From Artemisia argyi (lineage: Eukaryota; Streptophyta; Magnoliopsida; Asterales; Asteraceae), in the NCBI GenBank assembly GCA_030686995.1, contig CM060709.1:308550857-308614856 (forward strand): a DNA stretch of 64,000 bases, written 5' to 3'. The notes beneath the pieces are model-generated. The model worked only from the letters and a program-made list of their open reading frames with translations. It did not search any database and was not told the origin of the DNA. Made by a program: the position numbers and the translations under genes. This document shows positions 32,989-43,350 of the stretch, piece after piece; the stretch's first letter is position 1, and the number at the start of each line of letters is the position of its first letter.

Positions 32989-33306
32989 TTATATAGCTTT
33001 GTAATTGTCGATTAGATCTGACTTCTCCTCCCACACTTGCAATACTTGTTCCCTAACCATTTTCAAGGCGATCTGAAGTTGCAAATCTGTTTCATCATTT
33101 CTTAATAGAGTTTCTAGCCCGACGCTGATAATTGGATGGTCTTGAGGCATATCACGTAACCTTTCGACCTCAGGAGCACGACTATGCATCTGCATTATAC
33201 GAGTTATCTCACCAAGCAAACTGTTAACCAACTTGAGTTCCTTCTCTTGTTCATTGCGTAAACGAGAAAGAATAGATTTTTGCACCTCAGCTAGGTTGTT
33301 TGTCAT
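32989..33306 (-). CDS. Small ORF (105 aa) carried by the Harbinger-like element
   Basis: Intact frame of 105 residues starting at ATG 33306, about 60 bp downstream of a good TATA box and three AACGGCTA repeats. The protein looks fully helical and charged (ILSRLRNEQEKELKLVNSLL, then LQLQIALKMVREQVLQVWEE), compatible with a coiled-coil or four-helix fold. It has no signal peptide or membrane segment, and I do not recognise a named domain. In Harbinger elements a second, Myb/SANT-like protein accompanies the transposase; this could be its C-terminal part, or a captured host gene. The intact frame plus promoter makes expression plausible. Confidence 0.5.
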   Translation of the reverse strand: MTNNLAEVQKSILSRLRNEQEKELKLVNSLLGEITRIMQMHSRAPEVERLRDMPQDHPIISVGLETLLRNDETDLQLQIALKMVREQVLQVWEEKSDLIDNYKAI

Positions 33307-33366
33307 TTTTTGTGTGTGTTAATAGTATTGATATTTGTGTGAGAAAATATAGTTCTGTTAAACTGG

Positions 33367-33421
33367 TATTTATAGGGGAAAAGTAGCCGTTAAACAAATA
33401 GCCGTTGAAAAAGTAGCCGTT
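33367..33421 (-). promoter_or_regulatory. TATA box with three AACGGCTA (MSA-like) repeats
   Basis: On the minus strand AACGGCTA occurs at 33421-33414, 33406-33399 and 33391-33384, each exactly 15 bp from the next. TATAAATA follows at 33374-33367 and the ATG at 33306. AACGGYYA is the core of the mitosis-specific activator element bound by three-repeat Myb proteins, so expression at G2/M is the natural inference. Confidence 0.6.
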
Positions 33422-33523
33422 AAGCGTTTTATTCAAATTAAAAGTTAAACAAACACAAGATACAACACAAACGAAACAGAAAACACAAACGATACATCAC
33501 ATCTTCATGGAATACAAAAGCCA

Positions 33524-33712
33524 TTAACCCATAAAGCTGTACCAAGTGGGGTTGAACCTCAAAATCAACCAAACGTGAAAATATTTGAATGCTTTCCCAT
33601 CATTGCGTTCTTTGAAAACATTCATTGCATCTTCAACACGAACCCATGGGAAATGGGAAAAGACCGTGTGCCAACGAGTGAGGACGATTCGAGTGCCTCC
33701 TATTCGAGTCAC
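33524..33712 (-). pseudogene. Remnant frame in the Harbinger-like element
   Basis: A 62-codon open stretch without an ATG. Its end, KAFKYFHVWLILRFNPTW, resembles the 'F.f.HcW.iLk..PkW' block of the Myb/SANT-like accessory proteins of plant Harbinger elements. It lies upstream of the 105-codon ORF's promoter and has no start of its own. Treated as a relic. Confidence 0.35.
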
Positions 33713-34059
33713 GAAGGGTGGGTGTCCGATGATTCGTTCTATTGATTTGCAGTTTTATGTTTAATTATTTTAGTTTTATGTTTAATTATCGTACTTTATG
33801 TTTTATGTTTAATGTCGTTTGCGTTTAAGTTTAATGTATGTTTAAATTTTAAGTATTAATATAAGTTGTTTTTATTAGTTATTAAATAAAATATTAGTTT
33901 TAGTTGAGGGTAGAATTTGAAAATATTTGAGTTAAAGCTGAGTTAAGGCTGAGTTATTTTTGTGGGTGTTTTTTTCTGAGTTAAGGTTAAAGTGTTAAAG
34001 CTGATGTGACGCTGAGTTAACTTATAACTTGAGTTATTGATGCACATGCTCTAAGGGTG

Positions 34060-34560
34060 GCAGTGTCTGGAATGGAATAACTAAAGTCGGTAGGGGTTTG
34101 GATGAGCTAGAGATAGAATTCGCTTCGTCTTTTGTTAAGAAAATTTGGAATGGGGAAAATACATGTTTCCGGGATGATAGTGAGAAATAAGTTGGAAGAT
34201 AAATTTCCAAGATTGTATAGGGAGAAGGGAGTTTCAGTGATGAGAAAGGGGACATTGGGCTGAGGGTGTTTGGCAGCGGGTTTGGGATTGCGAAAGAGTG
34301 CCGAGAGGAAGGATAGAGGGTGAGCTACTGGAGTTAACTAACCTTTTCACAAATGTAAGCAATTTTCATCAAGACGCAGTTTGGAGTAAATTGGTGCCAA
34401 GGAAGGTGAACATATTCATTTGTAGGGCTTTTACGAGGAAGACCATCGGTGCAGGAGGAATTTAAAAAGCATGGTATTGACCTTCGTACCAAGCTTTGTC
34501 CGCTCTGTGATAATTAAGAAAGACAACCGGTGCAGTGCGAGGCTAACATGAATGTAAATT
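34060..34560 (+). pseudogene. LINE (non-LTR) reverse-transcriptase C-terminal relic
   Basis: Translating the plus strand across frames gives segments typical of the C-terminal zf-RVT region of plant L1 elements: 'GLDELGIEFASSFVKKIWNG', 'VWSKLVPRKVNIFICRAF' and 'KHGIDLRTKLCPLCDN'. Stops and frame changes separate them, so it is a dead fragment. A small MITE has inserted just after it. Confidence 0.65.
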
Positions 34561-34586
34561 GTTGCTGATTGCGTGTGTGGGTAGGT

Positions 34587-34708
34587 AGGGGTGAGCATCA
34601 CCTGACCGACAAGACTGAGGACCGAATTAGCCAAAAAGCCAAGACCGAGGATCGGACCGAATATGGTCTGTCTGGTCCAGTCTGATCGGGTCGTTTGCTC
34701 AGCCCTAA
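34587..34708. mobile_element. Short word-rich MITE, 122 bp
   Basis: Ends AGGGGTGAGCA and, from the right, TTAGGGCTGAGCA. Flanked by GGGTAGGT at 34579-34586 and 34709-34716 (8-9-bp target duplication, MULE-like size). The interior has GACCGA/GGACCGA words like the element at 39517. Confidence 0.6.
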
Positions 34709-34797
34709 GGGTAGGTCAACTGGTTCACTGTTGGTAAACTGCGTGGTTGTGTTTGGGAGTTTGCAATTACCGGTGTTGAATAAAATTGTTGTTTCAA

Positions 34798-34837
<40 letters not shown>

Positions 34838-34862
34838 TAATAATAATAATAATAATAAAATA
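34798..34862. repeat. (TAA)n microsatellite
   Basis: About 20 TAA units with two single-base interruptions. Confidence 0.95.
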
Positions 34863-35099
34863 AAGAGACATCAAAAGCCGGATACATAGTAATGCATTTG
34901 TAAACCATTTTGGTCCATAGTCACAAATGACTTGACCAGAGTAGTACTAACCTGTTGTCTGACCTGCCCACCTCTTCACCTCTAATAGATAAGTATAAGC
35001 ACTCAAAAGTTGCGTGTTGGCTAATTTATTGCCATCGAAAGAGCAATCACCATACCTTTTGCATTGGATATGAGTTTAAGTTTTCAAGAACCAGGTCTA

Positions 35100-35276
35100 G
35101 ATATAACACACGTTCGCCGCCAACATCATTAAACAGCAAGTAGACAGAAATACATAGTTAAGTATGACTACAAGCATTCCTAATAACCACATGCAAATTG
35201 AACCTTGATACAAATGCCCAGAAGTGAGTACTCGTCTACAGCCACCATCTTCAGGATTTGATCCCTTGTAAACCTC
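35100..35276 (-). other. 3'-UTR exon of NF-YC
   Basis: Begins at 35276 after TTGTTACAG. The extent toward 35100 is a guess because no polyadenylation signal was fixed. An intron in the 3' UTR right behind the stop codon is recurrent among NF-YC genes. Confidence 0.5.
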
Positions 35277-35603
35277 CTGTAACAATAAATTATCAAATCA
35301 GTGTTGGTCATCAAATGGTTAAGTCTAGCTTTATAGAAGCCTCTTTGTAACATATGATGTATCATGCAATTCTTTTTAGCAAACCGTATTAATAATATTA
35401 GCATTAGCAAACCGTATTAACAATATGCTTTAAACACTTCTATTGTGCAAGTGCATGTGATGTACAATTTTGTAAGCTATTAATTGAAGAAACAGAAAGT
35501 GGAACGATGCATAAATGTCAGGGAAATGCATGCGATAAAAGTGATAGCTAGAATACTTTCAGAGTTTCAGATATAAAATTGGAATAGTTTATGCAATACC
35601 TGT

Positions 35604-36389
35604 TTAAGCATCTTCCTGTGGTTCTTGTTGTTGCTGTTGTGGCCACATAGGCTGAGCCATGTATGGACGAGGCTGCTGTCCATAAAGAGCTTGAGGATCC
35701 ACAGGCTTACCCATATACATCCCTGAAGCACCAACTTGTGGAGGAGGCATATAGTAATACGGAAGACCCTCAGTTGGAGCTCCAACTGGAAGTGGCCCGC
35801 CTCTTGGGACAGTCGAAGCAATAATTTCATCTTTCAGATCCTCTCTTGGTACAATATCAACTAAGAAGTCAAAGATATCAGTCCTTGTGATTGCAGCAGC
35901 AATGTCGTTTTTCTGAAGCGTCCTCCTTTTGTTCTCTTCAGTATGATTCCAAGACCTTAAAGTCAACTCAAGGATGAACATTTCACATGCACGAGCAAAT
36001 ATGACGGGTGCTTCAGCTGATATCATTCGTACATCCTCATCTGCTTTCATGATTTTCTTGATTCTAGCCAATGGCAAACTATGGTTCTTGAAATCAGTGG
36101 TTTGTTCAATTTCTTGGTACTGGTTTGCCCAGAAATTTTGCAGTTGTTGATGCAACTGTTGTTGCTGTTGCTGGTGAATGTGCTGATAAGCGAGTTGCTG
36201 TTGTGCAAGTTGTGCTGGTGGAGACGTAAGACCAGATGTTTGTGAAGGTGGGACCGAGCCTCCAACTGATGCAGGGGGTACAATCCCCATCATTTGGTTT
36301 GGAGGATAGGTTGCCATATTGTAAGGCATCTGAGCAGAGCTGCCAACAGCCCCCATACCTGAGGCTTGCCCATGCCCTTGCTGATCCAT
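35604..36389 (-). CDS. NF-YC: Nuclear factor Y subunit C (NF-YC3/NF-YC9-like)
   Basis: A single coding exon of 261 residues starting at ATG 36389 (MDQQGHGQ, the usual NF-YC start; an upstream in-frame GTG is not needed). Residues about 100-185 are the H2A-like histone fold ([40 protein letters not shown], then the [19 protein letters not shown] and [14 protein letters not shown] helices), essentially the canonical family sequence. The N-terminus is Gln/Pro-rich and the C-terminus Gly/Pro/Gln-rich. NF-YC pairs with NF-YB in the cytoplasm, enters the nucleus and, with NF-YA or CONSTANS-like proteins, binds CCAAT boxes in flowering, light and ABA responses. The stop (35606-35604) is followed immediately by a donor (ACAG|GTATTG), so the gene has a 3'-UTR intron with acceptor at 35277 and at least two 5'-UTR introns. 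Confidence 0.97.
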   Translation of the reverse strand: MDQQGHGQASGMGAVGSSAQMPYNMATYPPNQMMGIVPPASVGGSVPPSQTSGLTSPPAQLAQQQLAYQHIHQQQQQQLHQQLQNFWANQYQEIEQTTDFKNHSLPLARIKKIMKADEDVRMISAEAPVIFARACEMFILELTLRSWNHTEENKRRTLQKNDIAAAITRTDIFDFLVDIVPREDLKDEIIASTVPRGGPLPVGAPTEGLPYYYMPPPQVGASGMYMGKPVDPQALYGQQPRPYMAQPMWPQQQQQEPQEDA

Positions 36390-36419
36390 CTTAATAATGC
36401 TCACACCTTTATAACAAAC

Positions 36420-37920
36420 AAATTAGACCCTTTTATTATAGAAGACCGAAATGGAAAAATATTTAGAGATATCAAATTGCAAATAAATAAATAATAAGGC
36501 CATACATTCCCATCTATAGCAAGTCATTTTTTTTTAATGAAAAGCTGCGGCCATTACAAAAGAATTAGTAGAAGTCCTCTGACACGATCTGAGGTTTGTT
36601 ATTATACAGTTAATAAAAACAGTCAGATGATTCTCATAACGACAATGTTGAAATGCTTAACCTAGTTGATTCGATATGTTAGATATCACACTATCCACTC
36701 CTTATCAATTGAAAAATGAATATCTTTCCAAAAAACTGACTGCACCAGTAAAAAACTAGAAAACATCATCCTACTTAATTAAGTCAATTACTTCAGCAAG
36801 TGATGCACCTAAATGTTGGCAATGGCGACAAGTCGACAAATAAATCTTAACGAAACACAGTTTTCTGATAGCTTTCTAGTTTGGTGTCCCAATTTCCCCA
36901 AGTATCATAAATACCTAATTAGTAACATAACGTTATCTAATAACCAAATACAGTAAAAGATAGCATGGTGAGACCACAAAACAAACTGCTCACAATTTAT
37001 AAAATAACTAAATACGGCTAGATGGCATGATGATAATCTATCCAAGACACTTTGTAAGCCAGACGACTTTGGTAATTGACTACAAATATGAATCTCCCAA
37101 CACTAAGAAAATCTTATGTTGCTACAAACATACTCAGCAACTCATTTGCTATCGACTAAATTCTGGAATTTTTAGTACTCAAATAAACAACGTTCATTTC
37201 ACGTTCCTGCTTAACACCTTTTGAGGAGGGGTTGAAAGAATAATAGAAAAATTCACCAAACCACACTACTTTTACCAACTCTAAATAAAACATAAATGAA
37301 CAAAAATAGAAAGTAGAAGAACAAGCTTAAGTTACAATATTCATACGGTTCAAAAAGTTCTGTTGCATACTGACTTTATTAGATACAATGAAATCCAGAT
37401 TCAAAAAACCATAAAACTATCGAGTAATATGAACAAAGATTGAAAAATGTTTCCTGAGCACTCGTTGAAGCATGATAAAAGATGATAGGCTACCAAGTTT
37501 TGTGGCTACGTATCCACATACACATGCTAAAACATCTATATAAAAGTAGACTACATCAGTAGAACCTACAAAGCGTTTGTTATAAAGAAACCTTTCTGCC
37601 AATATTATCTTAACGGGCAATGATTGAGAGACCTAACTCATATGCTTAAACCATTCATCATGTGACATATGCAAATACATATTCTCTAACATAATCTTAG
37701 CTTTTATTTTGCCATGTGTCTTGATCTTAGAGTTAGGCATATCTATTAGGCATCAAAATTATTTTCCTATCGGCAAATATGCATATTATTATTTAAGTTT
37801 CGATTTGAGAAGTCACTTTTAAAAAAAAAAAAGCAGCTACCGACTATAAATGGTAAGCATTAATGTATTACTTTTAAAATTTGGTATAACTAAAACAAAA
37901 AACACACACACACACACACA
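36420..37920. other. NF-YC 5'-UTR intron 2, left part
   Basis: Intronic, AT-rich, no coding exon seen. It ends in an (AC)n run at 37899-37921. Confidence 0.55.
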
Positions 37921-37924
37921 CACT

Positions 37925-38210
37925 AAGGGTGTGTTTAGATGGTGAGAAATACCTCACTTTTCCAAGAATTTTTTCATAGAAAAATGAAAAAACAGAAAAC
38001 CCGTTTGTTACAATTTTTTTAGAAAATTTTCTTAAATAAAGAAGATCTCATTTTTCAAATTTTAAATAAAAATTTGAAAAGTCCAATTTACTCTTCTCTG
38101 CTTTCCAAATTTTAACTAAAAATCTGAAAAGTTCAATTTATCCTTCTCTACTTTTCTCTCTCACTAGAAAACAAAAAATATAAAACCGTCTAAACGGGTT
38201 TTCCAAGTTC
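37925..38210. mobile_element. Possible MITE in the NF-YC leader intron
   Basis: Left end 'aagggtgtgtttagatggtg' and right end 'ccgtctaaacgggttttcc' are imperfect inverted repeats (TGTTTAGA / TCTAAACG). The adjoining 'taagggtgcatatagttagtgcg' at 38614 looks like a second related left end. Only moderate support. Confidence 0.35.
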
Positions 38211-38520
38211 TTAAGGTTGCGTTTAGTAATAGAAAAGTTTCCTTAGTTTTCATTTTTCAGTTTTCTTGAGAATGGCAGAGCTATTCTTTCTCTAGAGAAC
38301 ACTTGAAAACGTGTTTAGATGGGGGAGCCATTCTTGGAGAAGTTATGAAGAACTCATAAAAGGAGTTTTCTAAATATTATTTATAAACTTGGAAAACAGG
38401 TTTTCTATCTTTCCAAGAAGACTTTTGGAAAAAACCCACTTTGAATGCTTTTTCTATTTTCTTAGGTTTTCAAGGAAAATCTTTCTAGAAAACAACCCAT
38501 TTTTCCATTACTAAACAGCC
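38211..38520. mobile_element. MITE, family copy 2, in the NF-YC leader intron
   Basis: Begins TTAAGGTTGCGTTTAGTAAT and ends with the complement of the same sequence (ATTACTAAACAGCC). Interior blocks 'attctttctctagagaacac' and 'ggagttttctaaatatt' are shared with the copy at 26203-26515. Confidence 0.6.
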
Positions 38521-38981
38521 TCCAACTCTTTCCTAGAGAAGAAAAACCCTTCCATTCTCAACAAAACCAAAAAATGAAAAAGTGAGAAAATTTCTCCGCA
38601 ACCAAACACAACCTAAGGGTGCATATAGTTAGTGCGAAATGCGACACTTTCCTAGAAAAATTTCACGAAAAAACAAAAAAAAAAATAGAAAAGCTTGTTT
38701 AGTTACAAATTTTTAAAGAAAATCTTTCCAAACAAAAGAAAAGAAAAGAAAAGCTAAACTAGAGTTTCGAAAAACAGCCCTTTACACTTTTCTACATTTT
38801 CCTACACCCCTTTTCACTTTTCAATTCACCTAAACACATTTCCTAAAACTTCAACACATTTCTACAAAATTAAACAAAATCTCCTACATCCCTAATCTAC
38901 ACTAAATACCATCAAGTATCCAGCTTTATCATCCACAACTAACCAAGTATATATAACCTTAAAAAGAACCAAAATTTATAC

Positions 38982-39044
38982 CTTTTAAGAACTACTAATA
39001 AGCTTGAATCAAACAGAGAAACAGAGCAAAATTGAATCAAGAAC
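38982..39044 (-). other. Second 5'-UTR exon of NF-YC
   Basis: Bounded by acceptor TTTTTGCAG (39045 side) and donor AAAAG|GTATAAA at 38981-38980, giving a 63-bp non-coding exon. It joins to the coding exon through a 2.6-kb intron that ends near 36400-36407. Confidence 0.55.
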
Positions 39045-39132
39045 CTGCAAAAACAAACGGATCGAGTTAAATCAAACCACTTTCATGAAACTAAAAGTAT
39101 GAATTGTATAGAAATGGAATAAAGATTCGAAC

Positions 39133-39240
39133 TTGGTGATGATTTCAGTAGCTTTTTAGGGTTAGGGTTTGATTGGAATTGGGTGAAAAATGTTGTACCT
39201 AAATGTGTGTTGTGTTGTGTTGTGTGTGACAGTATTTATA
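39133..39240 (-). promoter_or_regulatory. NF-YC core promoter and first leader exon
   Basis: TATAAATA at 39240-39233 puts the transcription start near 39205. The leader then carries CAAACCCTAACCCTAAAAAG (telo-box AAACCCTAA, about 39172-39155), which is common in promoters and leaders of growth-related plant genes. A donor CACCAA|GTTCG at 39132 closes the exon. Confidence 0.6.
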
Positions 39241-39516
39241 GTACGAATAAAATAATGGGTTTAAAATGGAAAGTGTTGTGTTGTGTTGTTGTTTGTCGTA
39301 TTTATGTTTGGTTTCATGTTTTAATAATAGTTGTAGCAATTTTTTATTTTTGAATTTCATTTATTGTGTTTATTTTGTCACCGTTTGTTCATGTAAAATG
39401 ACTAATTTAGCTTTCAAAATTTGAGAAAGGTAAGGGTAAAATGTTCACAAAATAGACGAAATTCAAAAAAGACAACAAAGAACAACAAAAAATACAAGTT
39501 AAATACATTTTTAAGT

Positions 39517-39844
39517 AGGGGTGAGCAAACGGACCGGATGAACCGGACCGACCGACAAAACCGACCGGACCGGACCAGACCGAACCGGACTGACCACATT
39601 CGGTCCGGTCCTTGGTCTAGGCTTTTTGGTTAATTCGGTCTTCGGTCCGGTCAGGACCGACCAAAAAACCGAAAAAACTTGCCAAATCTTGCCTATTTTG
39701 ACCGGACAGACCGAAGGCCCGACCGGACCGGACCGGACCGACCACATTCGGTCCAATCTCGGTCTATGGTTTTTCCTTAACTCGGTCTTTGGTCCGGTCC
39801 GGTCTTGGCCGGTCCGGTCCGGTTTTTAGACCGTGATCACCCTA
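39517..39844. mobile_element. Word-rich MITE (GGACCG words) with 9-bp duplication
   Basis: Flanked by TTTTTAAGT at 39508-39516 and 39845-39853, exactly 9 bp. Ends AGGGGTGAGCAAACGG and, from the right, TAGGGTGATCACGG. The interior is almost entirely GGACCG/CGGTCC words. The 9-bp duplication suggests MULE-related mobilisation. Open frames across it (Arg/Asp/Gly/Pro-rich) are artefacts of the repeat. Confidence 0.7.
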
Positions 39845-39900
39845 TTTTTAAGTAATTAGCCCTTTATTTTTCTTTAAGAAATGCTTTTAGTAAAAATGGG

Positions 39901-40229
39901 GGTGTTTGTTTGAGGGGTATGGAATCAATGGAATGTGTTTGATTGTCATTTAAAATGTTTGGTTAAAATGAATGGGCCCACTGATTGGGTCTCAAACCCT
40001 CATTTAAGGGTATACTCCATACCACCCTAGTTTAGGTGGGTATATAAATTGATTCCCAATTGCCGGGACCCACCAACTATTTTACTTATAATTCTAATTT
40101 TTGTATTTTAAATTGAAACCTAATTTTGTATACCAAACATTACTTTTAAAACAATCACATCCATTTCCATTTTACCCCTTTATCAAATCTATACCCATTG
40201 TGATTCCATCAAACAAACCAAACGACACC
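39901..40229. mobile_element. MITE-like element, 329 bp
   Basis: Ends GGTGTTTGTTTGAGGGGTAT and, from the right, GGTGTCGTTTGGTTTGTTTG, then GGAATC in both. No sure target duplication. Confidence 0.45.
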
Positions 40230-41458
40230 TGAATATAATTTATTAGATCTCATGTTTTTAGAAGAAGAGAACGGTTTTGTCTCAAAGAAAATATATATTT
40301 TTTATTAATGTCGTGTAGACAGTCATTGAAATATAAATCGTTGGTAATGACAAGCAATTTCTCTTAACATTAATTTTCAAACAAAACACTATGTATTCAT
40401 TTTAAAATTTCCATAATTCCTTATACATTTACAATGTTATACCTTAACAATTCTGTTTATACAATTAAAACCTGCCTCACGATCGATATTATCAACAGTT
40501 AGAAATTTTAATTTTATCATATAAAATATTTTTTTCATTTGACATATGGTTTAGAAATGACAACGAATTGACGCATGATTTAGATTTTGGATCATTGTGG
40601 TTGAGCACATTTTTGACATAACAGCCGTGTATTTGAACATTGTGATCAAATTTGTTGAAATGAGTTTCATATGAGGACATAATCGTTTTCATTAGGCACA
40701 TCTTTTACGTAACACAAGCCTCTTGAGTTTTTCTTTGACAACTCTAGTTACGTTTGACAAAAGTAGTTGTAAGCAGTAGCAGTGAGCAATAGCAGTGAGC
40801 TGTGAGCAGTAGCTAAAAAAGCTCACAGCTTCATAAAAAAGTATTGGGAAAATGAGTTTTCCTAAAAAATAGCAAAGCGCACAGCTCTAATGCCAAACGA
40901 ACACTAAAAATCAAAAAGTTCATTGTTCACAGCTAATTGCTCAAAAAAGCTCCAAAAAACTGTGCCAAACATAGCCTCCCTTTCAGGCCCTTAGAGCCTT
41001 TGTTCCTAACAATCTCGCATTAACAAATTGGGACTTGTGTGTTAATCGTACCATTAATCATCTTGTGCATCGTAGTTATAGCACATAGTTCATTAACTGT
41101 ACCATGATTTTAAAACATTTATCTCCACTACTTCACACTATACATGACAAAATGATGTCCCCACATTAGAGCCCAGGGCACCCTGCGTGCTCGTTCGCGT
41201 TTTGTAAAAATGGTTCAAAACTCACAACAAATATCAATTACACCCAATCAACCACCCCTTGGTTTATTTTTATTAATTAAATGCTATAGCAGATAAGTCC
41301 TAAACGGTTCTTAACAACAAATACAAAAGACAATGGTTGGGCACCAACCTAAACCTCACTTACAATAACACTCAACACTCAGATTCACCCAAATAAAGAG
41401 ATTGGATGATTAACAATAGAACAATACAGACTAAAAAATATCAAGATTAATATCAAAG
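40230..41458. other. Intergenic, repeat-derived, no gene
   Basis: AT-rich. Around 40745-40980 there are iterated 'gcagtagcagtgagc' and 'agctcacagct' words ending 'gccaaacatagcc', a third short-word repeat probably of MITE origin, with a relative near 43390-43560. No coding frame. Confidence 0.4.
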
Positions 41459-41467
41459 ACTAAAAAT

Positions 41468-41634
41468 TAGGGTGTTCATGGTTCGGGTAATAAACCGAAT
41501 AAACTAAAAACCGAACCGAAAAAAAAACAAACCGAATATGTAACCTAACCGAATTTGTTAAAACAGAACCGAACCGAATTAAAAATTCGGTTTTCGGTTT
41601 GGATATGGGTTTGGTTATCTGAACCGAAAACCGA

Positions 41635-41706
<72 letters not shown>

Positions 41707-42016
41707 TTATATATAAAAAATGTCCATTAAAATTTTATGCTAATATAAAAAACACTTTTTTATGTTTGAAATATTTTTTTTCTCAAAAATATATTTAATT
41801 AAATTTTAAAAAAATATAAATAGTGTAATTCAAGTACAAAATTCGGTTTTCGGTTTTGACTTATAAACGAACCGAACTTCGGTTCGGTTCTCGGTTCGGT
41901 TTGGTCATAGATATTTTTGGTTCGGTTCGGTTTTCGGTTATAACCAAAAAAAATTTAACCGAACAACTCGAACCGAATAAACCAATTAACCGAAAACCGA
42001 ACCGATGAACACCCCT
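41468..42016. mobile_element. Word-rich MITE (CGGTTCGGTT words) with (TA)n core
   Basis: Inverted ends TAGGGTGTTCATGGTTCGG and, from the right, AGGGGTGTTCATCGGTTCGG. Flanks actaaaaat (41459-41467) and actaagaat (42017-42025) match 8/9. Both arms consist of CCGAACCGAA/TTCGGTTTTCGG words. The core holds a (TA)n run of about 32 units (41639-41703). Confidence 0.65.
41639..41703. repeat. (TA)n microsatellite
   Basis: About 32 uninterrupted TA units at the centre of the surrounding MITE. Confidence 0.95.
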
Positions 42017-42025
42017 ACTAAGAAT

Positions 42026-42919
42026 GCATAAGAGAGAAAAACTATTGCCGCGTGAAAGAATGAATGAGAATCCTTGCACCAAGTTTCACTTAAGCCCTTA
42101 AAGAAGTATACACTAGCTAAACTCAGCTCAAAGTAAAACATCTTTAGAATGTCCAGCTTTAGCCCTTTAATCTTGAGTTGACTTTCAGTTTGACTAAACT
42201 TGCCAACATGTTTTCTCCATCACGCCACTGGACGGTGCCAAGACTTGACCGGAGGTCGCATTTTCGGGTCTGGCACCTTCACCGACAACCCAACGGTCAT
42301 GTATTTTCTTTTTTCCTTTTTTGTCTCGTATCTGTATTTCAGTGGGTTAGGTATTGGGGATAGGGTGTACCATGGCATCAGATTTTGATGTGATAGATAG
42401 AGAGTTGTTTTTAGTGTTGTAGTGAATTTTGGTGTTATGAAAACATGTGTTGCTGTGACAAACACTTTTTTCACGACACAAGTAGGACGGCACGTTGGTA
42501 CCCTATGCTCTTAACACAAATTTAGCTGGGAGTAAATGGATCATGACTTCATGAGTATGATTCCATAGTTAGTTACACATGACTCACACAATATCATGGC
42601 ACACAAATCATTTTCTAAATGCGAATGTTTAATACTCATGTAAAAACACTGATTCAAACCTGAACAAAGCGTTTAACCGTCAACATCTGTATATATTTTT
42701 TTAATTACATAAGAATAAATAGGATTTCAATGATTTACTGCTTTAAAATTTAGGCGATTTGATGTGACACGGTGTTGTGGGCTTTGAACAACGGTAAGCC
42801 TATTGAGATAATGGCTAAAAAAGGGAGTATCAATGTTTGAAATTGACTAATTTAATAGCCCGTTAAGTATATTTATATTTATACTCCAACACACTTTGAC
42901 CCATATTTGAAACATGTAT
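42026..42919. other. Intergenic, no gene seen
   Basis: The open frames here show no domain, no conserved start context and no splice structure. Confidence 0.5.
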
Positions 42920-43350
42920 CATTGTTTGGGTAATAACCGAATAAACCAAAATCAAGACGAACCGAAAAAAATTGAACCAAACTAAAAATTTGGTTTTCGG
43001 TTTGGATATGGTTTTGGCTATCCAACCAAAAACCGAATTTACATAAATATATATACTTTTTATATATTTATATATACAAAAAGACCATTAAAATTAATAT
43101 AAAAAAACACGTTTTATGCTTGAAATAATTTTTATTTACAAAAATCTATAAAATTAATTAAAAATATATATATATATATAATGGTGTAATTCTGGTATTC
43201 AAGTCAACCCGAAAACCGAACCGAATTCAAATTCGGTTTTCGGTTCGGTTGAATTCTAGTTCGGTTCTGTTTGACCCAGAAAAAAATTTAACCGAACTAA
43301 CTGAACCCAAGAAACCGAATAACATGATAACCGAACCGATGAACACCATT
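42920..43350. mobile_element. Second copy of the CGGTTCGGTT-word MITE
   Basis: Same order of words and AT core as 41468-42016, including 'aaaacacgttttatgcttgaaat' versus 'aaaacacttttttatgtttgaaat'. The right end 'ccgaaccgatgaacacc' is intact while the left end has decayed. Inserted about 0.9 kb from the first copy in the same orientation. Confidence 0.6.

Larger units (their letters stand above)
32713..34051 (-). mobile_element. PIF/Harbinger-like element, 1339 bp
   Basis: Terminal inverted repeats GAGCATGCGCATTCGTAA and, from the right, GAGCATGTGCATCAATAA, flanked on both sides by TAA (32710-32712 and 34052-34054), the 3-bp TWA target used by PIF/Harbinger elements. It carries a 105-codon ORF with its own promoter and a remnant of a second frame, but no DDE transposase. 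A related Tourist-like element with GAGCATCCAC termini lies at 45278. Confidence 0.75.
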
